DNA of 64,000 nucleotides, from NCBI RefSeq assembly GCF_023895975.1, contig NZ_JALBWM010000004.1, forward strand, positions 1 to 64,000. The letters run 5' to 3'. The DNA is from Microbulbifer okhotskensis. GTDB lineage: Bacteria; Pseudomonadota; Gammaproteobacteria; Pseudomonadales; Cellvibrionaceae. The translations under genes were made by a program, and so were the position numbers. Shown here piece after piece: positions 17,044 through 26,629 of this stretch. Under the pieces are notes generated by a model. It saw nothing but the letters and a program-made list of their open reading frames with translations, did not search any database and was not told where the DNA came from. The stretch's first letter is position 1. Each line of letters opens with the position of its first letter.

Positions 17044-18675
17044 ATGGATAGAAGAAAATTTCTCCAGCTCAGCGGTGCCGGCCTCGGTGTTTCCATGTTG
17101 CCGTTATCTGGCAACTTGGTAGCCGAGAGCAAACTCACCCAAAGTGGTATCGATCTCGCCGTTAAAAAAGAATTTGCCGATGTGGCCCTGAATACCGCCA
17201 CGAAACTCGGCGCCAGTTATGCCGATGTGCGTATTGGCCGCTACCTGAATCAATACGTGGTCACCCGCGAGATGAAAGTGCAGGATGTGGTGAACACCGA
17301 ATCCATCGGTATGGGGATTCGCGTTATTGCCAACGGCACCTGGGGTTTTGCCGCCACCAATGACCTGACGGCCGATGGCGTCGCCCGCGCTACCCGCCAG
17401 GCAGTCGCCACCGCCAAAGCCAATGCCAAGTACCAGCAGGAGCCAGTACAACTGGCCCCGGTAAAAGGCCATGGCGAAGTCAGCTGGCAGACACCGATCC
17501 AGAAAAACGCTATGCAGATCCCCCTGGCCGACAAGGTGGATCTGTTGATGGACGTGAACAAGTCCGCCCTGGAGGCCGGCGCCAGCTATATCAACTCCAT
17601 GTTGTACCTGGTGAACGAGCAAAAATACTTTGCTTCCACCGACGGCTCCTATATCGATCAAGACGTCCACCGTTTGTGGGCGCCCTTCTCGGTAACGGCA
17701 GTGGACAAGAAAACCGGCGGCTTCCGCACCCGCCAGGGCCTGAGCCAGCCGGTAGGACGCGGCTTTGAGTACCTGGAGGGCCGCGCTGAAGACAAGATCC
17801 AATCGCAAACCGTGCTCTACCGCGATTCCTACGATATGGCCGAAGATGCGCGCCTGGCGGCGCAGCAGGCCCAGGAAAAACTCACAGCTAAATCGGTCAA
17901 ACCAGGCAAGTACGACCTGGTGCTGGACCCCAGCCACCTGTGGCTCACTATTCACGAATCCGTCGGCCACCCGCTGGAGCTGGACCGGGTACTCGGCTAC
18001 GAGGCCAATTTTGCCGGCACCTCTTTCGCCACTATCAATAAATGGCGCAGCAGCAAATTCCAATACGGCAGCGACAAGGTCAACCTGTTTGCCGATAAGG
18101 TACAGCCCGGTTCACTCGGTGCCGTCGGCTACGACGATGAAGGCGTGAAGACCCGTAACTGGGATCTGGTCAAAGACGGCGTATTGGTGAACTACCAGGC
18201 CACCCGCGACCAGGTACATATGCTGGGGCAAAAGAAATCCCACGGCTGCTGCTACGCCGACAGCTGGTCCAGTGTGCAATTCCAACGCATGTCCAACGTT
18301 TCGCTGTTGCCCGGCAAAGAAGAGCTGAGCGTTAACGATATGATCAAGGATGTGGAAAAAGGCATTTATATAGTCGGTGCCGGTTCCTTCTCCATCGACC
18401 AGCAGCGCTACAACTTCCAGTTCGGTGGTCAACTGTTCTACGAAATTGAAGACGGCAAGATTACCAGCATGGTGGAGGACGTTGCCTACCAATCCAACAC
18501 CCAGGAATTCTGGAATGCCTGCTCGCAGGTCTGCGACAAGGACGACTACCGCCTGGGCGGTTCCTTCTTTGACGGCAAAGGCCAGCCTATGCAAACCAGT
18601 GCGGTGTCCCATGGTAGTTCCACTGCACGCTTTGACGGCATCAATGTGATCAACACCAAGCGCAAACTGGGCTAA
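17044..18675 (+). CDS. Tat-exported TldD-family metalloprotease, paralogue 2
   Basis: 543 residues, same length and domain order as the protein at 14015-15646 and similar along its whole length, evidently from a tandem duplication. N-terminal 'MDRRKFLQLSGAGLG' is a Tat signal. The zinc motif 'IHESVGHPLELDR' is identical, and the 'CSQVC' pair is kept. One late Cys of paralogue 1 ('SHGCSTSRF') is Ser here ('SHGSSTARF'), so that Cys is not essential. A GAGG lies before the ATG. The two paralogues may form alternative heterodimers with the PmbA-like protein between them. Confidence 0.88.
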   Translation: MDRRKFLQLSGAGLGVSMLPLSGNLVAESKLTQSGIDLAVKKEFADVALNTATKLGASYADVRIGRYLNQYVVTREMKVQDVVNTESIGMGIRVIANGTWGFAATNDLTADGVARATRQAVATAKANAKYQQEPVQLAPVKGHGEVSWQTPIQKNAMQIPLADKVDLLMDVNKSALEAGASYINSMLYLVNEQKYFASTDGSYIDQDVHRLWAPFSVTAVDKKTGGFRTRQGLSQPVGRGFEYLEGRAEDKIQSQTVLYRDSYDMAEDARLAAQQAQEKLTAKSVKPGKYDLVLDPSHLWLTIHESVGHPLELDRVLGYEANFAGTSFATINKWRSSKFQYGSDKVNLFADKVQPGSLGAVGYDDEGVKTRNWDLVKDGVLVNYQATRDQVHMLGQKKSHGCCYADSWSSVQFQRMSNVSLLPGKEELSVNDMIKDVEKGIYIVGAGSFSIDQQRYNFQFGGQLFYEIEDGKITSMVEDVAYQSNTQEFWNACSQVCDKDDYRLGGSFFDGKGQPMQTSAVSHGSSTARFDGINVINTKRKLG

Positions 18676-18740
18676 TTATTGATCCACGATGGGTTAAGCC
18701 GAAAAACCGGCTAACTCCCAGTATTGAAAATAAATTGGTA

Positions 18741-18848
18741 GAAGAAAAGAAGGTACTCCGTTCGGGACCGTATGAGGCATGGATGCCGATTAAGCGCGCA
18801 CCAAGATGTATTCACAGCGTGTCCCGAACTAAGCACCTTCTTTCCTTC
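18741..18848. repeat. 28-bp near-perfect inverted repeat (REP/MITE-like element)
   Basis: Left arm 18741-18768 and right arm 18821-18848 are complementary at 24 of 28 positions by my alignment, with the core GTTCGGGAC/GTCCCGAAC perfect. The 52-base centre holds a smaller hairpin around GGCATggATGCC. The layout resembles palindromic intergenic repeats found in many copies in gammaproteobacterial genomes. No target duplication is obvious. It sits in the 215-bp gap between the TldD trio and the DUF4159-MoxR genes and may act as a terminator or mRNA-processing site. Confidence 0.6.
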
Positions 18849-18890
18849 CCTCACGACAATAAAAACCAACGCAGTAAATAGAGTTATCCC

Positions 18891-19616
18891 GTGTCCCTCA
18901 CCCGTAAGGCTTTTCTCCAGCACCTGATCCTGGGCAGCTGCGCCGCAGCGCTGCCGCTGGGCAGTCGTGCGCAAAATATTGAATCGGGTAACAGGCGGGA
19001 GCACTACGATTTTTATTTCACCCGCTTAATGTACGAGTCCGGTGATTGGGATGTAGACCAGCGCATGCCCTCCAACCTGCTCAACTCGCTGGTGGAGTAC
19101 ACCAACCTGAAGGTCGACCTCAAAGAGCACATAGTGCCGCTGGCGGATAATAAAATGCTGCTGGCCCCGTTCTGCTACTTGGCCGGGCACAAGCTGGTGC
19201 AGTTCACCACGGAGGAAGCGCGAAATTTTCGCGATTATGTCAATCGCGGCGGCTTTGTATTTGTCGACGACTGCAACCACGATATCGATGGCCTCTTTGC
19301 CAAATCCTTCGAAGCGCAAATGGCTGAACTGTTCGGCCACGACTGCCTGCAAAAACTCCCAGACGATCACGATCTCTACCACTGTTTCTTCCCCTTCGAC
19401 GAACTGCCGGTAACCAGCTTTGAATTAAATGGCTGGGGCGATGATCTGGTACATGACTACCTAAAAGCCATCGTCGTTAACGGGCGCATCGCCGTGCTCT
19501 ACAGCAACAAGGATTTCGGTTGCGAGTGGGACTACGACTACCGCAACAAGCGCTGGCTCGCCATCGACAACACAAAATTTGCCGTGAACATTGTTATTTA
19601 CGCATTGACGAGCTGA
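18891..19616 (+). CDS. exported DUF4159-domain protein
   Basis: 241 residues, GTG start. The N-terminus 'LTRKAFLQHLILGSCAAALP' is a signal peptide with a degenerate Tat-like beginning. The mature part fits DUF4159 ('FYFTRLMYESGDWDVDQRM' and 'RGGFVFVDDCNHDIDG'), a domain related to the class I glutamine amidotransferase fold. DUF4159 genes commonly accompany MoxR, DUF58 and BatA genes, as here; function is unknown. Its stop lies two bases before the moxR ATG. Confidence 0.82.
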   Translation: MSLTRKAFLQHLILGSCAAALPLGSRAQNIESGNRREHYDFYFTRLMYESGDWDVDQRMPSNLLNSLVEYTNLKVDLKEHIVPLADNKMLLAPFCYLAGHKLVQFTTEEARNFRDYVNRGGFVFVDDCNHDIDGLFAKSFEAQMAELFGHDCLQKLPDDHDLYHCFFPFDELPVTSFELNGWGDDLVHDYLKAIVVNGRIAVLYSNKDFGCEWDYDYRNKRWLAIDNTKFAVNIVIYALTS

Positions 19617-19618
19617 CT

Positions 19619-20617
19619 ATGCTGACCACCCTGGAAAATAGTATCGAACAACAACTGCACAACCTGGACAATCTGCAACAGGAAATTGCAAAAGTCATTG
19701 TCGGCCAGAAGCCCGTGGTGGAGCAGATGCTGATCTGCCTGCTGGCTGGTGGCCACGCCCTGCTCGAAGGGGTGCCGGGGCTGGGTAAAACTCTGCTGGT
19801 AAAAACCCTCGCCGATGCCAGTGCACTGGATTTCAAGCGAGTGCAGTTCACCCCGGATTTAATGCCTGGCGATATTCTCGGCAGTGAGATCCTCGAAGAG
19901 GACCACAGCACCGGCAAGCGCTTTTTTAAATTCCAGCGCGGCCCGATATTTACCAATATCCTGCTGGCGGATGAAATTAACCGCACCCCACCAAAAACCC
20001 AGGCCGCCCTGCTGGAATCCATGCAGGAGGGCTCGGTGACCGTGGGTGGTAAAACCCTGGAATTGCCCGATCCCTATTTCGTGTTGGCCACGCAAAACCC
20101 CATCGAACAGGCCGGGACTTACCCACTGCCAGAGGCACAGTTGGACCGCTTTCTGCTGAATATCCATATCGACTACCCGGATGAACAGGATGAAGTGGAA
20201 ATCCTGCGCTCCACCACTGGCGCCGCCAGGATAAAACCCAGCCCCAGCCTGGATGCCGAGCAACTGCGCGAGATGCAAAAGCTGGTGCGGGAAATTCATG
20301 TGAGCGATGACTTGTACGGCTATGTGGCGGCACTGGTACGCGCCACTCGCGCCGAGACCAGTGGCAGTGACACCCTGCAGCAGTGGGTCAAGTGGGGTGC
20401 CGGCCCCCGCGCAGGCCAGGCACTGATCCTCGCCGCCAAGGCCCGCGCCCTGTTACAGCGACGTCTCGCCGTGACCCGCGAGGATATCCACTGCCTGCTG
20501 CTGCCAGTGCTGCGCCACCGGGTGCTGCTCAGCTTCCAGGCCCAGGCGGACGGAGTACAAATGCCGCAGCTGATTAACGAATTATTGGCGGTGGTCCCGG
20601 AACCCGGTCGGGATTGA
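19619..20617 (+). CDS. MoxR-family AAA+ ATPase
   Basis: About 332 residues. Walker A 'GVPGLGKTLLVKTLA' (about residue 48), Walker B 'NILLADEINRTPPKTQ' (about 115) and sensor 'VLATQNPIEQAGTYPLPEAQ' identify a MoxR ATPase. These act as chaperone-like machines, typically with von Willebrand A-type proteins, to insert metals or mature exported enzymes. The ATG at 19619 gives a normal MoxR N-terminus and lies two bases after the DUF4159 stop; an upstream in-frame start would overlap that gene. It is followed at once by the DUF58 gene, the usual MoxR partner. Confidence 0.94.
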   Translation: MLTTLENSIEQQLHNLDNLQQEIAKVIVGQKPVVEQMLICLLAGGHALLEGVPGLGKTLLVKTLADASALDFKRVQFTPDLMPGDILGSEILEEDHSTGKRFFKFQRGPIFTNILLADEINRTPPKTQAALLESMQEGSVTVGGKTLELPDPYFVLATQNPIEQAGTYPLPEAQLDRFLLNIHIDYPDEQDEVEILRSTTGAARIKPSPSLDAEQLREMQKLVREIHVSDDLYGYVAALVRATRAETSGSDTLQQWVKWGAGPRAGQALILAAKARALLQRRLAVTREDIHCLLLPVLRHRVLLSFQAQADGVQMPQLINELLAVVPEPGRD

Positions 20618-20622
20618 TCGAC

Positions 20623-21525
20623 ATGGAATACCTATCTCCCAAAACCCTGGCCAGCTGTCGCGATTTGGTGTGGCTATCTCGACATATTGCCGAAGGGGTA
20701 ATGCTCGGCGTCCAGCACAGCCAGCGCCGCGGCACCGGCCTGGAGTTTCACCAATACCGTGGCTATCAGGCCGGCGATGCCATTCGCCATATCGACTGGA
20801 AATTATTCGCCCGCAGCGATCGCTATTATGTGCGTGAAACCGAGCAGGAAAGCCGCATGCATGTGTGCTTTGTGCTCGACACCAGCGCCTCCCTGGGCCA
20901 GGCAAGCTTTGTCGAGCCCAGTCTGAATAAACTGCACTACGCCAAGTGCTGGATTGCCAGCCTGTGCTGGCTGCTCAGTGCCCAGGGGGACAGCTTTTCC
21001 CTGTTGGCCTTGAACAATCAGCACAGCATCCATATGCCCGAAGGCCGAGGCGAAAATCACCAGCGCCAGATCGCCCTGCAATTACAGCGGCTCACTGCCA
21101 GCGACCACTGGCCGGATCAATCCCAACTGGCTCCACTGTGGCAATACTTCGAACGCCCCTGCCAAGTGGTTTTACTGAGTGATTTTTTTGAACAGGACAA
21201 TGAGATCAGCCATTTTGCCGCACGCCTGCACGCCGCCGGCCGACCCTGCCTGCCGCTACAATTGTTGATCGAAGCGGAACAGACTTTCCCCTTTGACGGT
21301 GAGCTGAAGCTGCTCAACCCCGAAGCTAACTCCAATAGCCCAGCAGCTTTGGAGGTCGATGCCGAGCAACAGCGCCAGTCTTACCTGAATGCCTTTGCCC
21401 AAGCGCAGACCGAACTCAAAGCGCGCTTCGCCGCTCAGGACTGTTTATTGCAAAGCAACCTAATCGAGCAGCCTGTGGAAAAGTCCCTGCACCAGTTTAT
21501 CCAACGTCACGGCAGGTTATGCTGA
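20623..21525 (+). CDS. DUF58 (VWA-like) protein
   Basis: About 300 residues. The DUF58 signature is clear: 'RGTGLEFHQYRGYQAGDAI' followed by 'HIDWKLFARSDRYYVRETE' (about residues 42-78), then a VWA-like segment with MIDAS-type 'FVLDTSASLG' (about residue 85). Such proteins pair with MoxR ATPases. The ATG at 20623 is used; a TTG at 20614 overlapping the moxR stop is the alternative. Unlike many DUF58 proteins it shows no N-terminal membrane segments. The downstream batA start lies one base after its stop. Confidence 0.9.
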   Translation: MEYLSPKTLASCRDLVWLSRHIAEGVMLGVQHSQRRGTGLEFHQYRGYQAGDAIRHIDWKLFARSDRYYVRETEQESRMHVCFVLDTSASLGQASFVEPSLNKLHYAKCWIASLCWLLSAQGDSFSLLALNNQHSIHMPEGRGENHQRQIALQLQRLTASDHWPDQSQLAPLWQYFERPCQVVLLSDFFEQDNEISHFAARLHAAGRPCLPLQLLIEAEQTFPFDGELKLLNPEANSNSPAALEVDAEQQRQSYLNAFAQAQTELKARFAAQDCLLQSNLIEQPVEKSLHQFIQRHGRLC

Positions 21526-21526
21526 G

Positions 21527-22741
21527 ATGTTGTGGATAAATAGTATTTTCCAATCCCCACAGTGGTTGTGGCTTTTCGCCGCCCTGACGATTCCTATTGC
21601 CATCCACCTACTGCGCCGAAGTAATCCACAGCAGATCTCCTTTGCCGCCCTCCAGTGGGTACAGAGATATTCACAGAGTCGCGCGCGCCGCCCCGCTGTG
21701 GATAACAAGTGGCTTTTGCTGTTTCGCCTGTTGATTGTTGCCATACTGGCTATTTTATTGAGCCAGCCGCTGATAAAGCGGAATTTTTATCCCCAGGAAA
21801 TAGTTGTGCTGGTGGATTCACGGATTCCGGCGGAAACGGCGATGGATTTTATCCACAGTTCTCTGCCGCAACTTACAGAGGCCAATTACAAAGTACTGTG
21901 GTTATCCCCAGAAACCACAGCCATAACCTCACCCCCAGAACAAAATGTCGATCTGTGGAAAACTTTATCTTTGCTGTCCCGCCGCGCCGAATTGCGTTAC
22001 GCCCATATCCTGTTGATAAACAACACTTTCCCCACAGCCCACCAGGCGCTCCGAAGCAGCCCCCACTGGCAGTGGCACAGCCTGAATAAGCCCACCACAC
22101 CGCAAAGCCCGTTGTTGCCGCGCCTCGCAACAATGGGCGAAGTACCCAACTGGTGGATACCGTTATTGCAGGACTGGCGCCGCACCATGCCAGGGCTATC
22201 GGTACAAACTCTGGGAACGGAAGAAATACCCAATGCCGAACAAACAGATTGGCTGATCTATGCAGGCCCTGCCCCCCTACCCCAAGCGGTTAGCGATTTT
22301 GTCGTAAACGGCGGTCTGTTGATCACCGATAACAGTATTCAAGCCCCTGGCGATGTGGCCTTTGTCTTTGTGCCCGAGAATCACTCGGTACAGGCAGCTC
22401 CTTTGGGGCGGGGCAGCTGGCTTCGCTATCAAAAGGATTGGCACAGCGCTGATTTTTATCGGCGTGCGGACCTGCCCAACGCTTTGTGGCAACAGTGGTC
22501 GGCGCAAGACTGGCCACTACAGCACCTCAACCGCGGACAGTGGTCGGGTAGCGTCACTATGGGTATTGCTGTGGCAGACACCGATATCGAAAGACGCCGC
22601 AGCGAACAGCTGCAACCCGGGATGATTATCGCCCTGCTACTGCTGCTGACGCTTGAGCGTCTGCTGGCCCTGTCGCGCGCTCCAGCGCATAGAAGAAGTA
22701 AAACGCCTCCGGGAAGTTCTGAGGAGCCGCGTCATGGATAA
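21527..22741 (+). CDS. BatA-type membrane protein
   Basis: 404 residues. The N-terminal double-membrane region (residues 1-85) carries the BatA hallmark: a short amphipathic start, 'LWLFAALTIPIAIHLLRR', then a second membrane segment near residues 64-80. The middle is a VWA- or amidotransferase-like soluble domain, and a C-terminal membrane helix (about 365-383) ends in a basic tail. BatA-like proteins anchor MoxR/VWA systems to the membrane. It overlaps the following gene by eight bases. Several in-frame 'GTGGATAA'-type stretches give an unusual codon pattern, but no frameshift is seen. Confidence 0.8.
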   Translation: MLWINSIFQSPQWLWLFAALTIPIAIHLLRRSNPQQISFAALQWVQRYSQSRARRPAVDNKWLLLFRLLIVAILAILLSQPLIKRNFYPQEIVVLVDSRIPAETAMDFIHSSLPQLTEANYKVLWLSPETTAITSPPEQNVDLWKTLSLLSRRAELRYAHILLINNTFPTAHQALRSSPHWQWHSLNKPTTPQSPLLPRLATMGEVPNWWIPLLQDWRRTMPGLSVQTLGTEEIPNAEQTDWLIYAGPAPLPQAVSDFVVNGGLLITDNSIQAPGDVAFVFVPENHSVQAAPLGRGSWLRYQKDWHSADFYRRADLPNALWQQWSAQDWPLQHLNRGQWSGSVTMGIAVADTDIERRRSEQLQPGMIIALLLLLTLERLLALSRAPAHRRSKTPPGSSEEPRHG

Positions 22742-24920
22742 AGGCCTGCAAACTATTGGCATTGTGCGCAGACGCTGGCAACAGACAGCTTTGCAACCTT
22801 ACCTGTGGCTGGGCAGCGCACTCAGCCTGCTGGCTGGCTTGGGCGTATACCTACTCAACTGGCCCCTGTGGCTACTACCCGCCTGGCTCGGAATTATTGC
22901 GCTGGGGTTGTTGTTGGATCGCAACTGGCGCCCGAGCCAGGCACAGTTATGCCGACACCTGGACCAACAGTTTCCCCAGCTACAGGACAGCAGCTCGTTG
23001 TTGTGGCAGCGGGAAACCGACCTGAGCCCTGTGCAACAACTGCAGCGCAAGCGTATCGACAAGACCTTGCAACGATTACGACAAGACCCCGAAAAAATAT
23101 CACTGGGTCCAGCTCACCTGCGTAGTCCTGTTACTCACGCCTTTGGTGTCTGCCTGGGGCTTTGGCTATTTGTTGTCGGCAGCCCTTTTTCTGTAACAGA
23201 TAAAACGGGAGTCGCTCAACAAAGCGCCGCTATTGCCACAACGGAAAAGCTCGCCATCGTGGGGGCAGAGACCCGTATTCAACCACCCAGCTATACCGGC
23301 CTCGCGGCGTCCCGCCAAGGCCTGCTAGTCGATGTGCCAGAGCAGACACAGGTACAGTGGAGTATTGAATTCAATACACCGGTAGACGGCCTGGAAATGC
23401 TGGCGGAATCAGAAAATTTTATTTTTTCTCCCCAGGGAGAAGTCCCCAGCAAAGAGTGGCAGTTGCAGCGCAGGATCACTAAGGCAGATTTTTACCAGCT
23501 CTCTGTGCAGGTCTCAGATACCCAAGAACTCCTGCCGGAAATACATAATATTCAGGTGCAAAAAGACAGCGCTCCTGAGTTTGTCTTCGAGGCGCCGAGC
23601 CTGCGTATAGACACAACATATGGGCATTCAAAAACCATTCCTGTGAAAGTCGTAATTAGCGACGATTATCAAGTCAGTTCGGCGGACCTGCTGGTAACCC
23701 TCGCCAGTGGCAACGGGGAAAATTTACGCTTTCGCGAAGAGCGTATCGCACTCGCCAGCTTGCAGCCCAGCCCCTTAATTAACAGCAATAATGTTCACTA
23801 CAATTTCTCACTACCCCTAGACCAGTTTTCCATGGAAGCCGGCGATGAACTCTACTGGTACCTGGAAGCTAGGGATAACCGTGAGCCCAGCGCTAATATA
23901 TCCAAGAGCCAGCACTTTATCCTACGCTGGCCACAGGATGAAATCTTCGGCCTGAGTGACAGCGTGGGAATGGCGATCAAGGTATTACCAGAGTATTTCC
24001 GCAGCCAGCGTCAACTAATTATTGATACCGAAGCCCTGTTGATCGAACGCGAGAAGCTGCCGCCGGAGGAATTCCGCAAGCGCTCTGAAGGGCTGGCCTA
24101 TGAGCAGAACCTGCTGCGTATGCGTTACGGCCGCTTCCTCGGTGAGGAGGACTCCGAAGCAGAGCATGCTGACAGCACAGCGGCACAGCACGCAGATGAG
24201 GAAAACGCCGAACACAGTGAGAATCACCAACCTCCGGAACAGGATGAGCATCAGGCGCACAGCGAAAAAAGTGCTAGCCCCTTTGCCCAGCGGGACTCCC
24301 ACTTCGAACAGACCGAGCGCATTGCCGCTTCCGCCGGCCACCTGCACGACAGCTCGGAGCATGCCACCCTGTTTGATCCGCAAACCAAGGAACTGCTGCG
24401 CAATGCCCTCAATGCCATGTGGAGTTCCCACCGCGATCTCTCGGTGATCGAGCCCCTAACTTCTCTGCCCCACCAGCACCGGGCCCTGCGTTTTATCAAA
24501 GAAGTGCAGCAGGCCTCGCGTATTTACCTGCAAAGAGTTGGCTTCGAAGCACCGCTACTGGATGAGAGCCGCCGTCTCAGTGGCGAGCGGGAAGCCGTAG
24601 CCCCACAAACTGTCAGCAGTGAATTTGAACAGCCTGAAAGAGTGCAGCTTTTGGCATTAATGGAGCAGCTACACACAGGAGCCGATCTCGACATCGATTT
24701 CCAGGAACAAATCAGCAAAATTGCCACAACACAGGCCGCCGACATCAGACTGGAGCTTTCCAAACAACTGCGCCTCTACCAACAGCAGCCGTCATGCACT
24801 GAATGTCGGCAATCCCTTAACCGGCTGCTCTATCAACTTTTACCCATACCGAAGGCTGCCCCTTCACTGCCATTACAAGCCGAACAAAAGAGTAATTTCA
24901 GCCGTTGGCTGCACCAGTAA
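22734..24920 (+). CDS. DUF4175-like large membrane protein
   Basis: About 728 residues. Two N-terminal membrane helices (about residues 24-60) and a third near 125-145 are followed by a long, largely beta periplasmic region and then a Glu/His-rich, low-complexity stretch (about 475-540, many E, H and Q). The overall plan resembles the DUF4175-type proteins found in MoxR/DUF58/BatA clusters. GAGGAG lies eight bases before the ATG at 22734, inside the batA 3' end. The His-rich segment could bind metal; that is inference. Function unknown. Confidence 0.7.
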   Translation: MDKGLQTIGIVRRRWQQTALQPYLWLGSALSLLAGLGVYLLNWPLWLLPAWLGIIALGLLLDRNWRPSQAQLCRHLDQQFPQLQDSSSLLWQRETDLSPVQQLQRKRIDKTLQRLRQDPEKISLGPAHLRSPVTHAFGVCLGLWLFVVGSPFSVTDKTGVAQQSAAIATTEKLAIVGAETRIQPPSYTGLAASRQGLLVDVPEQTQVQWSIEFNTPVDGLEMLAESENFIFSPQGEVPSKEWQLQRRITKADFYQLSVQVSDTQELLPEIHNIQVQKDSAPEFVFEAPSLRIDTTYGHSKTIPVKVVISDDYQVSSADLLVTLASGNGENLRFREERIALASLQPSPLINSNNVHYNFSLPLDQFSMEAGDELYWYLEARDNREPSANISKSQHFILRWPQDEIFGLSDSVGMAIKVLPEYFRSQRQLIIDTEALLIEREKLPPEEFRKRSEGLAYEQNLLRMRYGRFLGEEDSEAEHADSTAAQHADEENAEHSENHQPPEQDEHQAHSEKSASPFAQRDSHFEQTERIAASAGHLHDSSEHATLFDPQTKELLRNALNAMWSSHRDLSVIEPLTSLPHQHRALRFIKEVQQASRIYLQRVGFEAPLLDESRRLSGEREAVAPQTVSSEFEQPERVQLLALMEQLHTGADLDIDFQEQISKIATTQAADIRLELSKQLRLYQQQPSCTECRQSLNRLLYQLLPIPKAAPSLPLQAEQKSNFSRWLHQ

Positions 24921-24934
24921 GGGAACAGTAAACA

Positions 24935-26629
24935 GTGATTGAGTTAGTGATACCCGGCCTGTGCCTGCTGGCCTGTACAGCTTCAATTTTCCTATTGCGA
25001 AACCGCCGCCGCGCCAATCCACTCGACTATGGACTGCAACTGGCCATATGGCTGAGTGCCTGGATGCTCTGGCAGCCACCGGCAATAGTAACGGCCGAAC
25101 GCCATGCCCACCTCGACAGCGAAGAAGTTGCCAGTGCTTTACCGGTAAATCTCAGCGGTGTGGAAACCCTCACACTGAGCGGTATGCCGCTCAGCCGCGA
25201 CGCCCTGCGCGATTTGGCCCCGGTGCGCCTGAATTTATCCAGTACCCCAATTCACGATGCCGGCTGGGGCTTCTACTGGCAGCGACAAGTCACCTTGGGC
25301 GAGTCCCTGCAATTTCAGATTCACAGCACTCAGCCACTGGCAGAAAACACACAATTCAGTTTGTTGAATCCCTACGGCGATATCGAAGATAGCCTTGACT
25401 TGAAAGCGGGAGAAAAAGTACAAGCACAACTCAGTGCCACCCCCAAACTCAGTGGCCCACAGCTTTACCAGGTGCGAATTGACAGTGCTGCTGGCGAAAG
25501 TCGTTTCGAGCCGTTGCCTGTCGTGGTTCAGCAACCGCTCCAGCCCAAGGTATTGCTGTGGCTTGCTCGCCCCTCTTTCGAAACAGCTGCCCTATCCCGC
25601 TGGTTGCGTCAATCTGGCGTAGCGACACAGGTGATGACCCAGTTAGCACCTGAAATTATAAGAATGGAAACACTAAACGGGCTGCAGCTTAACGAGGCAC
25701 AGGATCTACTGGCAGAGACAAGCCCCTTCGATTTGTTGATTCTCGATAGTGACCTGTGGCCACAATTTACCCCTCAACAAAGGCGGCAGCTTGACTCTCT
25801 GGACTCACAGAAGTCTCTGTTATGGATAGTGAGTGGTGATTATTCCAAAGCCTTTCTCCAGTACAGCAGCACCCAGTCCATGTCACTGCATAAAGCAGGG
25901 AATACCAAATCTGCTAGCAACAACTCGATCGGCTTTGGTTCTCAACAAGCTCACACCGCTACTACTCCTTCCCTGGCTACACTGGGTTTTCAAGTCATAC
26001 AGCCCGGCGCAACTGATTTCTTAATGGGCAATCGAGAAAATCCACTCTTCTGGGGACGCTCAACCGAGGAACAGCATTTGGGATTTATCCTATTTAGCGA
26101 CAGCCATCGCTGGCTCACTAGTGGCTTCGCCACAGAATTCGCCAGCCTATGGAAATCCATTATCAATCACCAACTCAAGCATCTGGGTTCACGGCTGCCA
26201 ATCATACTCTCCAGTGAACTACCGCGTGCCCAGCAACGCATCACCCTGTGCAGCCCAAAGTTTAACGGCACCAGTCCACTATTATTTGATACTCGAAATG
26301 AATCCCAGCCCATCAGTGGCGTCGCTGAAAGTAGCAACACCCGTGGCCAGTGCCATACTTTTTGGCCAAGCAGTGCTGGCTGGCACCAGCTAAAAGCTGA
26401 AAATAACAGAGATCTTCCATTTGATTTTTATGTCTTTGCCAAAAAGGACTGGCCTCTCTGGCAGCACGCCCTAAATACCCAACAAACCCAGCAAATGGCC
26501 ACTGCGCGTCTGGGGCCGATAGACAATACCGACTCAAGCAAAGTCCCGATCGGACGCCTATGGCCGGCCCTACTTTTACTATTACTGGTCTGTTTAAGCT
26601 GGTGGCGCGAGCGCGCCTTATTGCACTGA
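24935..26629 (+). CDS. membrane protein, last gene of the MoxR cluster
   Basis: 564 residues, GTG start after AAGGGAA. Two N-terminal membrane segments (about residues 3-20 and 31-46) and one at the C-terminus (about 542-558) bracket a large periplasmic region. The middle contains 'SPFDLLILDSDLWPQFTP' and 'SLLWIVSGDYSKAF', reminiscent of the amidotransferase-fold domains common in MoxR-associated membrane proteins. I do not recognise a named family. Its last 12 bases overlap the 3' end of the convergent lipocalin gene. Confidence 0.68.
   Translation: MIELVIPGLCLLACTASIFLLRNRRRANPLDYGLQLAIWLSAWMLWQPPAIVTAERHAHLDSEEVASALPVNLSGVETLTLSGMPLSRDALRDLAPVRLNLSSTPIHDAGWGFYWQRQVTLGESLQFQIHSTQPLAENTQFSLLNPYGDIEDSLDLKAGEKVQAQLSATPKLSGPQLYQVRIDSAAGESRFEPLPVVVQQPLQPKVLLWLARPSFETAALSRWLRQSGVATQVMTQLAPEIIRMETLNGLQLNEAQDLLAETSPFDLLILDSDLWPQFTPQQRRQLDSLDSQKSLLWIVSGDYSKAFLQYSSTQSMSLHKAGNTKSASNNSIGFGSQQAHTATTPSLATLGFQVIQPGATDFLMGNRENPLFWGRSTEEQHLGFILFSDSHRWLTSGFATEFASLWKSIINHQLKHLGSRLPIILSSELPRAQQRITLCSPKFNGTSPLLFDTRNESQPISGVAESSNTRGQCHTFWPSSAGWHQLKAENNRDLPFDFYVFAKKDWPLWQHALNTQQTQQMATARLGPIDNTDSSKVPIGRLWPALLLLLLVCLSWWRERALLH

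Noticed and set aside
17104..18063. 319-codon open frame on the minus strand across the second tldD gene
   Set aside because: Antisense to a strongly supported gene; a product of its codon bias with no family features or ribosome-binding site.
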